Source of the DNA: Opisthorchis felineus
Lineage: Eukaryota; Platyhelminthes; Trematoda; Opisthorchiida; Opisthorchiidae
Reading direction: 5' to 3'
Assembly (NCBI GenBank): GCA_004794785.1
Contig: SJOL01007141.1
Location: 585,700-649,699 of the forward strand
Length of the DNA: 64,000 bases
Shown here piece after piece: positions 1-12,094 of the stretch. A program made the position numbers and the translations under genes. Within the stretch, counting starts at the first letter, position 1; each line of letters starts with the position of its first letter. The notes beneath the pieces were generated by a model. That model had not been told where the DNA came from, made no database searches, and saw nothing but the letters and a program-made list of their open reading frames with translations.

Positions 1-2219
1 CATTGAATTATTCTCTGACTTGCGCGTGTTACTTATGTGAGCACTCGGGAAACGGAAAATTCAGCTGGGGAAGCATAATGCTTTAGTTGGCATGATCACA
101 GTTTTCATCGTCATGTTGTCAGACCGATAGAGAATGGTGCAAAATCTAACCAGCATTCTCGATTCTGCAAGTCATCATCCTTAGGCCTTCAACCGTCCCT
201 ACAGACCAGGTTTAGTTAGCCAGTAGAGCTTTTGGACTGATCTGCGGGACCTTGACCTAATAGACGAGCACAAAACTCTGTCCGTAACTCAAAGAATATT
301 ACGCACAGTTAGGTCTGAGAGGTTTTCTCTTGAACAGCACATTGTGTCAAATTAGTTGGAAAGAGACTCATTCATCAAATTGATGACTTCATAACTTAAG
401 TATTACATTTCCCGTTTCATCAGACCTTTGCCGTGAAAGTGCGTGATTTACGGAATGGTGGTATAGCATTCTGTGTAGGTACAAACCAATCACGCTATTG
501 ATCAGAAGCTGCTCGTCTGTTAGCGGGTAACCCGTGTTCTCTGAATGGAAAATTTGAATTTTTCGCGCAAAAATGACTGAAATTATGGTTTGGAAGTTGA
601 CGAATTCCACTTTCTTCTGTGTTCTATATTCGGTAGTTCAAACTTTGCGGTTGACTTCCTCACCTGCCAACCTTCCCACTCAGGTTGTTCATTTCCATCC
701 CTCCCTCTCATCCTCATTTAGCTAAAGAAGCAACTTAGAAAAACAGATATATTCAGTCGGATTAAAGGGCTTCACGTACTTTTGTACACACAACCATAAG
801 GTGATATTGGGTGAAAGGTCTTTCCAAAGTAAATCTTCACAGAGGATTTTTGATTTGGAGGGATTTCCGCATTACCAACTCTCCTTCTGATGTAAACTGA
901 TAACCAAATCCATTAAGCAGACAGTGCACTACTGACAAGGTACAGTGGTCCCCTCGTAGATGGAACGCTAAAGTCGCTCATTCGTTTAGCTGCTTCCTTT
1001 GAATTTCTCGGTTTTTTTTTGCAAACAACCTTTCCAGTACAATTTTATCCGGCGCTACCTGATCCTTCTTCGATCGCATTTCGGTTTCGCTGGGATTCTA
1101 AAGTACTCGAACATGCTTTTACACATTCACACATTGTTAATGGCACTGATAACCCATGCAAGCTTTACGCCTAACTCCTTACTGGCCAGTTAGTTCACTT
1201 ACATTGTGCTATCCTTAGAGGTTTTCAGTATTGGAGCTCTGAGCAACCATTAACTTGTACTCTATGGCCTAGATTGTTTCTATTTTCGTTTGCCCAAACA
1301 AACATCATGGTTGTGGTGGTATTTCTTAGCCGGTTATTTACTTTACCTCGTGTTGGGAACAAGCACTAACGTGTGCTATTCGCACAACCCAAACTTCATT
1401 CGAGCATTCTCTCGTCCTGGATGTTTCTTTCATAAAATGTCAATGTAATAGTTCAAAAGTCGAGATATTTTCACCTCGGCTAGTAGTACAAAACTTCAAT
1501 TTTTCACCCTCTTATAGCACTCTTCTAAACTGTACACTTTTTCACTCGTGTGATGGGCTAGGCAACACACATTTCTGCTTGATGGATGACAATGATGTGC
1601 GGATATGGTTTGTCTTGCTTCATCGAGACAGGTAACTGTAGGATCGCCCAAGATGTTCGAAAAAAACTCAGTAAGCGTCTGAAAACCTCTGAGATTACCT
1701 CTGGAAGTAGCAGAATTCATAATTTCTCGCCCAAACAGTTCTTTTTCACAGATTTGCAATTTTTCTGAACATCAGCTAAATTCTGTTCTTTACGAACAAC
1801 ATGATCCCCAGTTTTCAAGATACCTACCAGGAGGTGATTCATTTAAACCTTGAACGGGAACGAGACAGGTGTACAGTAATCTGGGCTCCTCGAAATGCTT
1901 TTCTAACCCACAGAATTAAATCCAGCAAGAATTGCATAACAGCCCTGGTCAGTTAAGTAACCATATTTAGCTCCCCAAGGCCGGCGTCAGCTGACGCAGG
2001 TTGTAATAGCCAAGAATGATAGTTGTAATCAAATCTGTCGAAGCGAAGGCCAGTTTTTTCTTCACGATTTCAATGAAATACAAGATCCTCGTTGACAGCC
2101 GGGTAGCAGACACCTAAGTACTAACTGATGAAAACTCTTCCAAGATGCACCTAGGAACAGTTGTCAGTCAAACCAACATGACTGGCTTTGACTCGTTCAC
2201 AATCAATTTTCCACATTAG
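1..2219. other. No gene recognised
   Basis: Several short open frames exist on both strands, but most lack an ATG, none has convincing splice signals, and none resembles a family I know. A minus-strand frame at 1496-1759 is the most protein-like of them but is not supported further. No repeat of the families found elsewhere in this window is visible. This is probably intergenic or intronic sequence. Confidence 0.5.
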
Positions 2220-2518
2220 GTCTCAAATGGCTGAATTTTCCAGGATTCGGCATGCTGATAAGAGGAACTGCTTCGATTCGACTAAAAAAACTGAACTCTT
2301 ACAAACGGAGAAGAAATTATTCAACGTTCTACCTGACCAAACTCACTTTCCATGCTGTTCGCCAACAACCAGCAATCGAGAGATGTCAGATGAAAGTCAC
2401 ATTCAGACGATACTCAGATGTCGCTTGGCTCCCAGTCCAGAAACAACGCCTATTCCCCTTTCGGTGTCGATTCCTCATCAGCCAATAATGGAACGCTACG
2501 CGATGGAAAAAACTTCAA
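2220..2518 (+). CDS. Candidate internal exon, Ser/Pro/Thr-rich protein
   Basis: The stretch is open in one frame for about 99 codons. It is preceded by a pyrimidine-rich acceptor ending ATTAG and followed by a consensus-like donor, CAA then GTAAGTAC. The encoded peptide begins near SQMAEFSRIRHADKRN and ends near MERYAMEKTSS; it is hydrophilic, rich in Ser, Thr and Pro, and looks like a linker or disordered region. It enters after two bases of a split codon and leaves in phase 1. A 52-base intron would join it to the next candidate exon at 2571 in frame. I do not recognise a family from this piece alone. A second frame is also open for part of the length but stops before the donor, so the frame given is preferred. 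Confidence 0.45.
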
Positions 2519-2570
2519 GTAAGTACTGCTTGAGTGTTTGGATCTCTTCATTGCTGGCAGATCTCTAAAG

Positions 2571-2668
2571 AAGCACAACACATATCACGTTTCGGTACTT
2601 TGAGATTTGATATCTATTTGGACGCAAGACAATTGCTATCTTTGCTCATCGTAAATAACTCCGAGCCG
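2571..2668 (+). CDS. Candidate exon, possible start of a C2-like domain
   Basis: After an acceptor ending CTAAAG, the frame continues from the exon at 2220-2518 with the split codon completed as Lys. The peptide contains GTLRFDIYLDARQLLSLLIV. That pattern (Gly-x-Leu, aromatic, alternating hydrophobics, Asp, then Leu-x-x-x-Ile) resembles the first two strands of C2 domains in rabphilin and synaptotagmin-type proteins. Two donors are possible, GTAAAT at 2651 and GTAAAA at 2669, both leaving in phase 0. No later C2 strands or the Asp-Pro-Tyr-Val motif were found downstream, so the domain call is a resemblance only. The intron before it would be 52 bases, short but within the range known for trematode introns. 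Confidence 0.3.
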
Positions 2669-4790
2669 GTAAAACTGTTGAAACCTGAGAGTAGTTTAGA
2701 CAAGACAGTGTTGCTCCACCGGAAAGAGTAGATTCTTTTCCCCCACGGGGAATTTCCAGAGTACAGGGGTAAAAGGTGATCCCCCATATATGGTAAGCTG
2801 AGTGTTGGTTTCGATTCCTCTGCTTTTTGAGGCCTTTACTAGGTTTCAAAATTTTGTATTTATTGTCCGATAATTACCAGATCTTATGCGTCAATAATGA
2901 CAGACGGGTGATAAAACTATATGTTGGTAGTACAATTCTACGCAGGCAAAACAGTAAAGGGTTGCAAAAATAACACGTTGCATGAAAACCGGCTTCTTAT
3001 CTGTGTTCTACTTCTCATGTTTCAAGGTTGCAGACGTTTGTGACAGGTGCACCTATGCTTTCAGTTCCACCTAAAGAGGACTGTCTAAGACATTCACCTG
3101 TAAGAACGCTTGAAAAGTTTCGACAGTTCCCTCTTTGTCGTCACATCATCAACGACGAGGGACTTAGGCTCTGTGAACAAACAAGCAGCTAGTCACTGAT
3201 TGGCACAGATTCGGGCCCAACTTTAAATGAGGTAATGGTGTGTAGCCTGACTGGTTGCTTGTTTGGAGTGCAATAGTACATTGCGCTGCCGGGTTCGACT
3301 AATGATTTCTGAGACCGGTCTCTCCTCGTATGATAGGCACGAAAATACTTGAACCATAGCCAGGCTGGTTCATGACTCACTTCTTGCCAAGCAATTGGTC
3401 TTTCATGAGGAAGCCCCACCCACAATTAGGACACCTTAGTCACAGCCGTTGCACGTCGGCAGCTTTGGTATGTTTTATGAAAACCATTCCAAAGATTCAG
3501 AAACGAAATCACATCAACTTGAAAAAGGTATAGATTCCGGCCTTATGCCTGGTCGCAGTGGTTAACTATTGATTTGTTCAGGCAAGTCTAAATGGAAGGG
3601 AAATTGATCCCATCAATACAACTGCTTCGTTTTAGACAGGAGTTCCTTCATGCCGATCTAAAGATGGTCAAACAGCCACTGGCTCACAATGACTGACTGT
3701 TAACGTTTCGTTTGACTGTGTCCAGATGGCTGGGAAGAACTTTGAAAAAGGTAGCCGAAACATTAGGAGTTCTAAGACACCCCATTCCGTCGAGTTTCTA
3801 ATTCCCAATCCTAAGCAAAAATCATATGTGCATAGAGATTCCGTTTACTCTTAACATCGTGGCTGCTGGCCAAGGGAGCGCCCAGTTCGATTAGGAATCG
3901 CTGTTTCAGGTGAGACCCATTTGAAGGACGTAAAACAAGCTTTCTAATAAAAACAAACAGGCTACTTCTCCATGTCCCAAAAATGATTATGAAACAGGTT
4001 AAACACATGCTTGGCCACCATTTTTTTTGAGAAAATTGGTTTAAGAAGATGCAATCATCATGTTCAGTTGTTGCTTCTTTGTGTCGCGTGGTTTCACTGA
4101 AAAAAGGATTCATATTTCCCTGAAACATATGGAAGCAGGTGGTGCTTGATTACTCTTGTGTGCAGATGCGTTTGTTAATCTGTACAGGGTTACCGCCCTG
4201 TTCTACCTTGAACTTGTCCCTGATACCCAAGGGGTTTGTGATTATTCCACGATGCGTATGTGTTTGCGCTCCCTCACTGTCCACGTCGCCTGGCAATCGC
4301 GTATTCTCCAACCACATTCCAAAAGGTAGACTTCACTTGGTCCGTGTCCCCTTTCCCTAATAACCGCAATCTAAGTTGTCTTCCAGTGCAAACATGACAT
4401 CATGGTGTAGCATGTGAAAACATTTTTTTAAATGAATCTAATAGCACTGAAACACATCCCAGCTGGTTTTGATTACATTTTGGGGAAGGTTCTTGTGTCG
4501 TGACGACGTATGTTTATACTTATGTGACAGATTTCTAACAGCTGTTTACGTAGTCTCCGGAAATGTAGTTATGCTTAGTGCATGCTTGCCAGTGTGTCTG
4601 TATGATGAAGACATTGAACTACTTGAGATTGCCACCCTGTCCACCTCCGTCCTGCAGATGCATGTAAAATGACTAATGTAGAAGACCATAGATATTTTCC
4701 CAATAGGCAGCTGAGAGTTGACCTTCCTCTGAAGGATACATATAAAAACCCTAAGCAGTTGTTAGTCTTAAGAAGTATTGCCACGATTAA
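2669..4790. other. No gene recognised
   Basis: Only scattered short open frames are visible, none with a paired acceptor and donor that I trust. No dispersed repeat of the window's main families was found here. It may be an intron following the exon candidate at 2571-2668, or intergenic. Confidence 0.45.
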
Positions 4791-4794
4791 CACA

Positions 4795-5195
4795 CCCATT
4801 TGTATATCAATCTGGTTTTGACGGAAAAATTACCTTGAACCCTGATGAATCACTGGTTTACGATGCTCTTAATCAACTGAATGTGCTGCGCCAAGCCGCC
4901 TCATGTTTCAGCTGGTACGATATTCGAGATATCGCGATGCATTGTGCAGACGTAATACACTACTCATAAAGCTGCTGAAAAATCTTCGACAACCCATCCC
5001 GTTTCGTCCTTCCTTTTCGCTTAAGAACAACACAGAAGAGAGATTCGGCTGGATTCCAGGTGGGCCTCCTGTCAGGCAGGGACTGTGCCTGCCTGATGAA
5101 CGCCAGGAAGTGCGAAACCGATCGTGGGCTGTCGAAGATTTTCCAGCAACCTTATGAGTAGTGCATTACGTCTATACAATGTATTGCCACGCTTC
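4795..5195. repeat. Hammerhead repeat, inverted dimer (HHR copy 1)
   Basis: The left part (about 4795-5015) is in minus orientation. It holds the family's flanking arm, the GATATCGCGATG spacer and the antisense 3' half of the ribozyme region. The right part (about 5030-5190) is in plus orientation with arm, ribozyme and tail. The ribozyme relic lies at 5087-5136: CTGATGA and GAAA core boxes are present, but stem II has mismatches and the palindromic ACCGGT of stem III reads ACCGAT. Short open frames over this stretch are by-products of the repeat. Confidence 0.75.
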
Positions 5196-5199
5196 AATA

Positions 5200-7130
5200 A
5201 GGTGAGATGTGAGTTGTTGCCTTGTGGAAAATACTAAAGATGGCCTTTATTCAGAAAGCACATTTTATCTTTACCTCAAAAACGTTTGTTGGGGGATTGA
5301 ACTCGTGCATAAATGACTTGGTATAACTGTTTCGTTCCTTTTGCTTCCTGGTGATTCTTCACAGTAGTGGGAAATACACCTAACTCGTGTATCTCCCCTA
5401 ATCCCTTTGCACTTCTAATAATAGCGTTTTGATTGATGCCACCTCGGTAGACTTGGCGCTGGCTTGGTCCCATGAGATGTTACGAATGCCTTGTTGCAAT
5501 GACTTGTTTAATCCTGGATAAGTTTGTGCCAACGATTGACTCAGTCCTTCGATTCATGATATCTCCAGACGTTTAATAAAATTTAGAATGTGGACCTACT
5601 AACGTGTTGTGCCCCACATAGTTACTTCCCACCAAGCTCCCTGCAGGTGTCTTCTTCAGTAACTAAAACCATCTCACTGTGGTCACGTGGGATTTGCCTA
5701 CCTAGTACTGCTAACATAAACCATTCTGAATGGCCCCCAATGGTGGGTTGTCCAGTTCTCTTATTTTTTAGCATGACGAGCCTGTTTGACAATTCAAATC
5801 ACAGTAACAGGGGTTCCGCAGACTGAGTGAGCATCAAAACACAACTTTTTTCTTCACAAAACACACAGCATTTATGCAAACAACATCACCCATTTTGGTT
5901 GACGACCGGATCGATAACGCCTATTATTTGAGCAGTGGCGCTCGCTTGGCTGATGAGAGTCATGTGATTAATTCTAACACCGCTTTTGGAATACTGTACT
6001 GAGCATCTATATATCTACCAAGCTCTGTTTAATATCAACGTCCGACCACATCGTGATTCGCTTACGCAACCCGAGTCTGTGCAGTCAAAACGCGTTCGTA
6101 CTCGCATTGAGTCTTCTATGGTCTGATCACGTGACCGCTCTGCACTCAGGCCGATCGATCGTGATGTAAACAGTTTTCGCAGATCCCACTTTATCCTCTT
6201 TTTACTTCAGTCAATCTCTCGCTCGTGGTTTCGTAACACCACAGTTTGTTTTGACCACAAGCAGAGATCGCGAAAATATTAAGGTTCGTCAGTTTGTGTC
6301 CTGAAAACACATTTTATATAAACTCACTAGAATGGCGTAAGAATAGTTCTCGCTCCACCAAATGCACTTCGTAGAAAGTTCTCATATGCAAACCCTCGCT
6401 GCGACTGTATGTATTTCTGTAAGTTTCTGGGGTTCCGAAACTTTCATTGTGGCATGGCAACCAGAACAGGGAAAAAGATTCCCTGGAGTTTGCATACTTA
6501 TCTTGGTAGCGGAAGCTGTACTGCATAGTGCTTCCAGAAAAATCGGAGGCCTAGATCGCTGTGGAGTTCTCGTAGAATAACTAGAATGGTAAAACGTTCG
6601 GCATAATTCTTCAAAAGCAGATATAAAATGTATCTTTGAAGTGGGAAGCATTGAGCGAAGCTTCCGTTTTGCCTTGAGTTTTGGCCTACATTGTCATCGT
6701 CATCTGTTAGGCACCTAACTCCAGTGAGTGGGATTAGTCTTGCTAGCTTAAAAGCTTTGAGGTTGTGTGCGTATCTTACGTGACCTTTTTGGTATACAGT
6801 TGAAAACAAGTAACTTACACCCGAGTTTTTATTTTAGATGCTTTCTGATTGCGGCATTCGCAAGACCATTGCCTTAATGAACCACAATTACGTTTCTTCC
6901 CAGGGTTCTCCCTGTCAATGTTGCTACGGTTCTTCCGTTCTCCGTCACTGATTCAAAGGTTTCATGCTCATTTTTTGGTAGCATTTATACTTGAAGCCAG
7001 GACTTCCCTGTTGAATTGTAGTAGTGTGAGGAGATTTGGTAATTTTCAGTTGAGATTTCATCTTTTCAGTGAAACTACTCTATGCTGAAAAACTGAAAAG
7101 TAATCTAAATTTGTTTCATGCTTATTGAGG
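5200..7130. other. No gene recognised
   Basis: Short open frames occur on both strands near 5590-5826 and 6362-6809, without family resemblance. One strong donor-like GTAAGT occurs near 6420 but I could not pair it with a convincing acceptor. No repeat of the main families was identified. Confidence 0.45.
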
Positions 7131-7134
7131 GTTG

Positions 7135-7335
7135 CCAGCAGTGCGCGTCTTACGAAACTCAGAGTTTCGAACCTGTGGCCTTCCGGCCAGTGGTTGAAAA
7201 CCTAGCCGTCCAGCTATGAATAGCTAATCTGCAGTGCGATTAGTCCTCACTTAGACAGGATATAGCGCTGCTCACCCTGCATTCACAGAAGGCCCATTAC
7301 GTAGTCAAATATTGACTGGCGCCACGGATAGCGAT
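7135..7335 (-). repeat. tRNA-derived SINE-like repeat, family B
   Basis: Read on the minus strand, the copy contains a tRNA-like head with B box GGTTCGAAAC near 7168-7179, preceded by a GGCCGGAAGGCC hairpin-like segment. Further 5' it carries the family body (TATATCCTGTCTAAGTGAGG and a GACTAATCGCACTG stretch). The same body recurs at 44.0-44.3, 49.4-49.8 and 55.6-55.9 kb. Pol III-type internal boxes are inferred from the sequence. Confidence 0.65.
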
Positions 7336-8070
7336 GTTTCTTGTTTGCAAGTGCTCCATCTCATGGTTTGCAGCTTTGGCTGCGTCTTTCTTCCCTAAAG
7401 AACCAACGCTTGTAAACATTACAATAACTCGTCACATTCGGAGGGCTTCGTCTCTACTGCTTGGAAGTTGCACGCACTGATCGAGCCTCAGTCTGTCGCT
7501 CGGTAAATAAGTATCAGGCCTGCAGCCATTATTTGCTTCTCATCCAGCTGTTTACGCGTTATAGCTAATTTCCAGAAAATCAATGAAACAGCATTCTGCG
7601 ATTATTTTCATGACGTATTCAAGTGGAGAATTACTCAGCCGTTACCCAAGCTAATTTGATACTCTTTGTTTTATATTTGTGGCCTGGACAACGCTGAGTA
7701 TCACGGATCCACTCAAAGTGTATGCAAGCGAACAAAGATTGCTTGCCTAACCTTTAGTTTAGTGAATTCGCTTTGCGTCTGGCTGGACGGAAATCCTATG
7801 AGAGGGTTATATTCTCGTTTTGATTTGTCCACTATGTAGTAGTTTATGGTCCAGTTAACCACAGGCAGCACCACGTCAGATAACTCTGGTGTTTTTCCTT
7901 CCTCTCGGCTAGTAGATTGAACGATTTATCGTTTTCGGTCAGTACCGGACCAAATAACCTAGCACTCTAATAGAGCCCCAGTTAAAATGATGATTTCGTT
8001 TTGAAATTGGTAGTGAGGGTATCGGTTTCAGTGTTATACTTGACGTTGTGTTTTTTCCACCTCTTCATAG

Positions 8071-8282
8071 CTTCACCGTTACCGCACAGGAGATCCATCC
8101 ATCTCGATTCCTTCTCATCAGTGACAAGTGCTGGAGCAGATGGGCTGACACCTAGGAAAGATGGACACGCCAGTCCAGATATTTGGAAAAATATAATACA
8201 ATGGATTCTGAGCATCCAGAGCATCCAGGCAAGAGATGTCACAGTAACCAGTACCATGGAACCCAACACTGCAGGATTATTG
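8071..8282 (+). CDS. Candidate internal exon, Ser/Thr-rich protein
   Basis: A long pyrimidine tract ending CTCTTCATAG precedes the exon, and GTTAGT follows at 8283. The frame encodes about 70 residues beginning near SPLPHRRSIHLDSFSSVTSA and ending near STMEPNTAGLL, leaving in phase 0. The open frame continues to 8537 past the donor, and upstream to about 7986 with no in-frame ATG, which favours an internal exon over a single-exon gene. The opposite strand is also open over the same bases, so strand is not beyond doubt. The next supported plus-strand exon, 11400-11708, begins in phase 0 and is compatible, which would imply a 3.1-kb intron holding a hammerhead repeat and microsatellites. Function unknown. 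Confidence 0.42.
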
Positions 8283-9399
8283 GTTAGTCTAATTTTTTTG
8301 GTTTACTCGGTGACACATTATCGAACCATTTGGAACAAAATGATAATCGGGCAGGTTGTTTGTTGCACCCTGCTTACCAGTAGTCTGATTTTCACGGAAT
8401 ATGCTGGAACAAACCATACTTTTAGTTACACACACTCCGAAGAATGGAACACGACATTTGAGACTGACTGGTTAGTCCTAAATGAGTTTATGGAAAGTGC
8501 GAATATCGCTTCAGCATTAAGGAACTTGCGTCACTGAATCAGCTGAGCACGCTGAACAACCTAGTATCGACTATGTTCTGTGTTTAACAGTAGTTCGCTC
8601 CTGGGACGGACTGTGAATTGTAGTGTAACCAATAATGCTTCTGAAATGTGAAAGAACAGTCATTTTAGCTACTTAAATTTAATTGAGTAGTTCCACTTCG
8701 GAAGTGCTCAGTGACCTCAAAAAGTAGGTCACGCTACCAGAGTTTGATTTGCTAAGCCCCAACGGAACAGTTTAAGTTAATTAGGTCTCTGCTCAGATAA
8801 CAAGCCGACCATTTGGTATTGAGAAGTTTCCTGTTAGTGACAGCTCATATCCACTTGCAGAACGAAAAACTTTGTCTTCTTAGCAGAATCATAAGTGGCT
8901 GTCGCTTCTCAGCAGATTCGGTGTCCCTGAAAATTTTATTTGAGCGAAATGGTGGACAACCAGAAGATCAACAGAGGGCTTGTTCTTCTAAAGTAACCGA
9001 TTAAGTGCCCTCTGCTCCTGTCTAAGTAACACAGAAGGCCTGTCCTGTAGTGGTAACAGGACTCGCATAGATTCAGACCGGTTTTACGATGGCCCATTAG
9101 GGTACTACTCATCCTTGGAAAGGTGGGACAGGAGGCCGGAAAATAGGGACTAGTGAACTGTTCAACTTGCGCAGGCTTCGAAACTTTTCATTAAGAGCCG
9201 AACTTCTGCCGATCTTCTGTACATACGTTTGTGCCTTGCCGAGCAGGACTTTGTAGCTGAAGATCTCATGTTATTAGGATGAAAAGCAAACTGGAAAAAA
9301 ACTGCATTCAACCGGTCGACTGAAAAATACTGGCTTAAAAACACAATAGGTAGCAGCCTACCGTACCTAGAAAAACTCAGTCGAAAGCAAGGAGGCAGA

Positions 9400-9710
9400 A
9401 ATTCTTGAAGTACACTTATTTACACTCCAATTTGGTTTCCACGGGAAACTCAACTGAATTTCGAGTATCATATTAACTGAAACATGAGAAGGTCTTTGTT
9501 TAGCACATTCAGTTGGAGATTATCGTAACCAGTTCGTGAAAACCATATTGGTTTGAAAATAAATTCATTTCACGAATTTCATACAATTTGGGTTCAAGTA
9601 GAACACAAGGTTGATGGGAACTCGGGGATCGCGTCTACCTGACGCGCGCCACCAACGGCGAAACCGGTCGTGGTCTGTCGAACAGACCTCAGCAACCTTG
9701 TGAGTAATTA
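9400..9710 (+). repeat. Hammerhead repeat (HHR copy 2)
   Basis: Degenerate arm sequences occupy about 9415-9560, followed by the family landmark TTTGGGTTCAAGTAGAACA and the ribozyme zone at 9632-9676. The first core box is damaged (CTGACGC in place of CTGATGA), while GAAA, the ACCGGT palindrome and GTGG are kept. The tail with AGCAACCTTGTGAG follows. It lies inside the putative intron between 8282 and 11400. Confidence 0.75.
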
Positions 9711-9812
9711 CCTTCAAGAGGCAAAAATTGCTTACCCTAGGATCGCTGCAGAGCAAAGCAGTCGTTCAAATCTACAGAGCACGTACACTCAATGAAAATG
9801 GGAGAACTCATT

Positions 9813-9813
9813 G

Positions 9814-9865
<52 letters not shown>
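9813..9865. repeat. (TA)n microsatellite
   Basis: An almost uninterrupted run of TA dinucleotides with a single TG interruption near 9829. An open frame across it is meaningless low-complexity translation. Confidence 0.95.
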
Positions 9866-9867
<2 letters not shown>

Positions 9868-10034
9868 CTGAGCTGGTTAACTAAGTAAAGTGACATGAAC
9901 TGTCTTTGGAATTTACAAAGCAAAGATAATGAGTAACCCCCCAATTCAACATAAAAATCGATAACAACCTGATTCAAATTAATGTGCCAGGGAAAATGGA
10001 TGAAAGTTTGTCAAAATATGAGTTGCTCCGGACC

Positions 10035-10307
10035 GTGTCGCTGTGTGATTAGGTGAGTGTTGATCTGTACGACAAGCTTGGTAAATTGTGAACGGACCAA
10101 AGAGATTACAGGAAAGGTATGTGCCAATTAACCAATCACGTGAAAGAACAAGCTATTCTTTGGAAACTGTATAATCACAAGCAGGTAAGGAGGAAGAACC
10201 CTATCAACTGCGCATTATTGATGCCTCCTTGACTGGGGACTTCTTGACTGTACATAACTACCTACCTACCTACCTAACTAATTAACTTACTTACTAATCA
10301 ACTAACG

Positions 10308-10370
<63 letters not shown>

Positions 10371-10830
10371 GAACTAACCAGACTAAAGATAGCTCATATT
10401 ACGAAGTCCAGCCTCGACACCGTTTGAGGAAAGAGAACATATGCGACCCAGAGGAAAAACAACGGCTCACATACTTATGTTGATGTCCAGACAGAAGCTG
10501 TTAGGCGGGAACGGATTCAAACGATGAACATTTCCAATGGATGAACTATTATAGCTGACTAAGTTGGGCGGAATCTTCGCATACTATCATCACCTTTTGG
10601 TCACTTTATCCAGGGAAGCTTTACCAACTTTCCAGCGGATAAGAGTTAGCAAAGGCTGCCTTCAACGTTCGCATTACAGGCTCAAACTAATGTAGGTAGA
10701 GCAGCGAAATAGGAGCCGATGGCAGTAGGATGTAGCAGCTGATCACTTAAACGAGCCTGACAGTTGATTCACAAGTGTTTCGTTAACGTACATGAAGACA
10801 TCATCAGTGTGCTACTGGGTTGTTGGTCAA
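10035..10830. repeat. Pieces of a low-copy dispersed repeat (family D)
   Basis: Two separated segments, about 10035-10066 (GGTGAGTGTTGATCTGT region) and 10780-10815 (GTTTCGTT and ATCATCAGTG region), match adjacent segments of 17140-17245. This suggests a shared repeat interrupted here by several hundred bases that include the CTAA array. The nature of the repeat is unknown. Confidence 0.35.
10253..10380. repeat. (CTAA)n / (CTAC)n tetranucleotide array
   Basis: A short CTAC run passes into degenerate CTTA/CTAA units and then a clean CTAA tetranucleotide array (about 10309-10370). Simple-sequence DNA with no coding content. Confidence 0.95.
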
Positions 10831-11399
10831 CAGCTGCTTAACACGTGGTCGAAGGCCTCACCAGTCCTGATCATGCAATCTCAAACCACTGTATTCAATC
10901 TTCAGAGGTGTACGACCCGATGTGCTAATCCTTAAACCATTTCCAGATGGCGGCGTTGCCAACTGTCCCGGTCATAGTGAAAGTTGAATGGTAACCAGAT
11001 CTTATGACATAGTGTTAATTAGACGACATATCAGAATGTAGAGATGAAGCACTGGAAATTCTGTGTGGCAAACAGAGCTGTATTTTAGGTATAGTAGTTT
11101 GGTGGTACGAAGGTAGGACGACAGAACGACAAGATAATGTGTGTGGAAGTTGAAACACCCGGTTGTAACAGGAGCCCGAAGACTCGTGGTCATTCCATAC
11201 AGTACTCAACACGAGTGGGTTTGAAAACCACTGCATTGAGAGAAAAACCGGGTAGCTAATGGATTGCCGACACGTTTCGCCAAGCTGCCTCTAAAAAAAT
11301 GAAGAACTGCTCCATGTTTTTCACAGATTTAAACAACACTAAACTAAAATCTAGTTTGCTTGGTTCTCATTCTAGTCGTATTATTTGTTTTGGACACAG

Positions 11400-11708
11400 A
11401 TAGAACCCCCCACACAGCCATGGGCCACGATGATGCAGTCGGGAATGTGGTTCACAGAGGTGGATTCTTCGATTCAGTCACAATGCAATGCGATTGTTTG
11501 GCCAGACCAATGTGCGTTAGAACATCCAGGAGATGATTCAATAGAAATGAACCCACCGCCCGGCCCTGCGCCGTACAAAGTCGAACTACCCGATGGCACC
11601 TCTGATACGAGTGGACCGCCTTGTCATCAGAGTAATGCACGTGATCCAGCTATGTCAGTAAACTCATTTTCCGTAGCCAGTCTTTTAAAAAGAACCATTT
11701 TTGGCTGA
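11400..11708 (+). CDS. 3'-terminal exon; protein ends in an eh1-like motif
   Basis: The exon follows an acceptor (TTGGACACAG) and encodes 102 residues to a TGA at 11706-11708. An AATAAA signal lies 113 bases further on. The peptide is acidic and Pro-rich (PPPGPAPYKVELPDG) and closes with MSVNSFSVASLLKRTIFG. The FSVASLL core fits the engrailed-homology-1 pattern, a Groucho/TLE-binding motif of repressor transcription factors (Fox, homeobox and T-box families). No DNA-binding domain is in this exon, so assignment to a transcription factor is inference. It enters in phase 0, matching the exit phase of the candidate exon at 8071-8282. High conviction that this is a real last exon; moderate for the motif. 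Confidence 0.55.
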   Translation: MEPPTQPWATMMQSGMWFTEVDSSIQSQCNAIVWPDQCALEHPGDDSIEMNPPPGPAPYKVELPDGTSDTSGPPCHQSNARDPAMSVNSFSVASLLKRTIFG

Positions 11709-11820
11709 CTGTGAGAATATTAACCAGAACTAGCAACTTGTTCGTGTCGATTAACATCAATCTCCGCTGACTTCGAAATTGGAGTATGCTGATAGACCAA
11801 ATTATGACATTGTCGGGGCA

Positions 11821-11826
11821 AATAAA
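11821..11826 (+). terminator. Poly(A) signal AATAAA
   Basis: A canonical AATAAA hexamer sits about 113 bases downstream of the stop codon at 11706-11708, at a plausible 3'-UTR distance. It supports the reading of 11400-11708 as a last exon. Confidence 0.5.
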
Positions 11827-12094
11827 AGCCTAGAAAGCCATCCGTTGTTTGTTTATTCAATTTTTATCTAATACTGCCCTGGAGGCCTTTATTTCGGAGG
11901 CTTACCATAACAAAAATATATGTTGGGTGAGTTAAAAATGTGGCTGTGATATTCAACCTGTTTCTGGTTGCATCACAGGAGTCGAGGTTTGGTCACAAAT
12001 AACCAGGGGAAGAATGGCAAAACCCATGTCATGTTGGAGCTGAAAGAATCATTTCGCTTCGAATAACGACGAAGTTGTTGCTTGTCTCATTGCT

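Noticed and set aside
4469..5157. Several open frames on both strands
   Set aside because: No splice sites or family resemblance; the later part is hammerhead repeat.
8283..8537. Extension of the 8071-8282 frame encoding a hydrophobic, membrane-like stretch
   Set aside because: It may be a real single-exon tail, but a GTTAGT donor precedes it and there is no in-frame ATG upstream, so intron readthrough is as likely. The upstream hydrophobic start resembling a signal peptide uses TTG, not ATG.
9789..9977. Minus-strand frame with long Tyr-Ile repeats
   Set aside because: It is the translation of a (TA)n microsatellite.
10253..10380. Possible CRISPR-like regular array
   Set aside because: Units are four bases without spacers: a simple tetranucleotide repeat.
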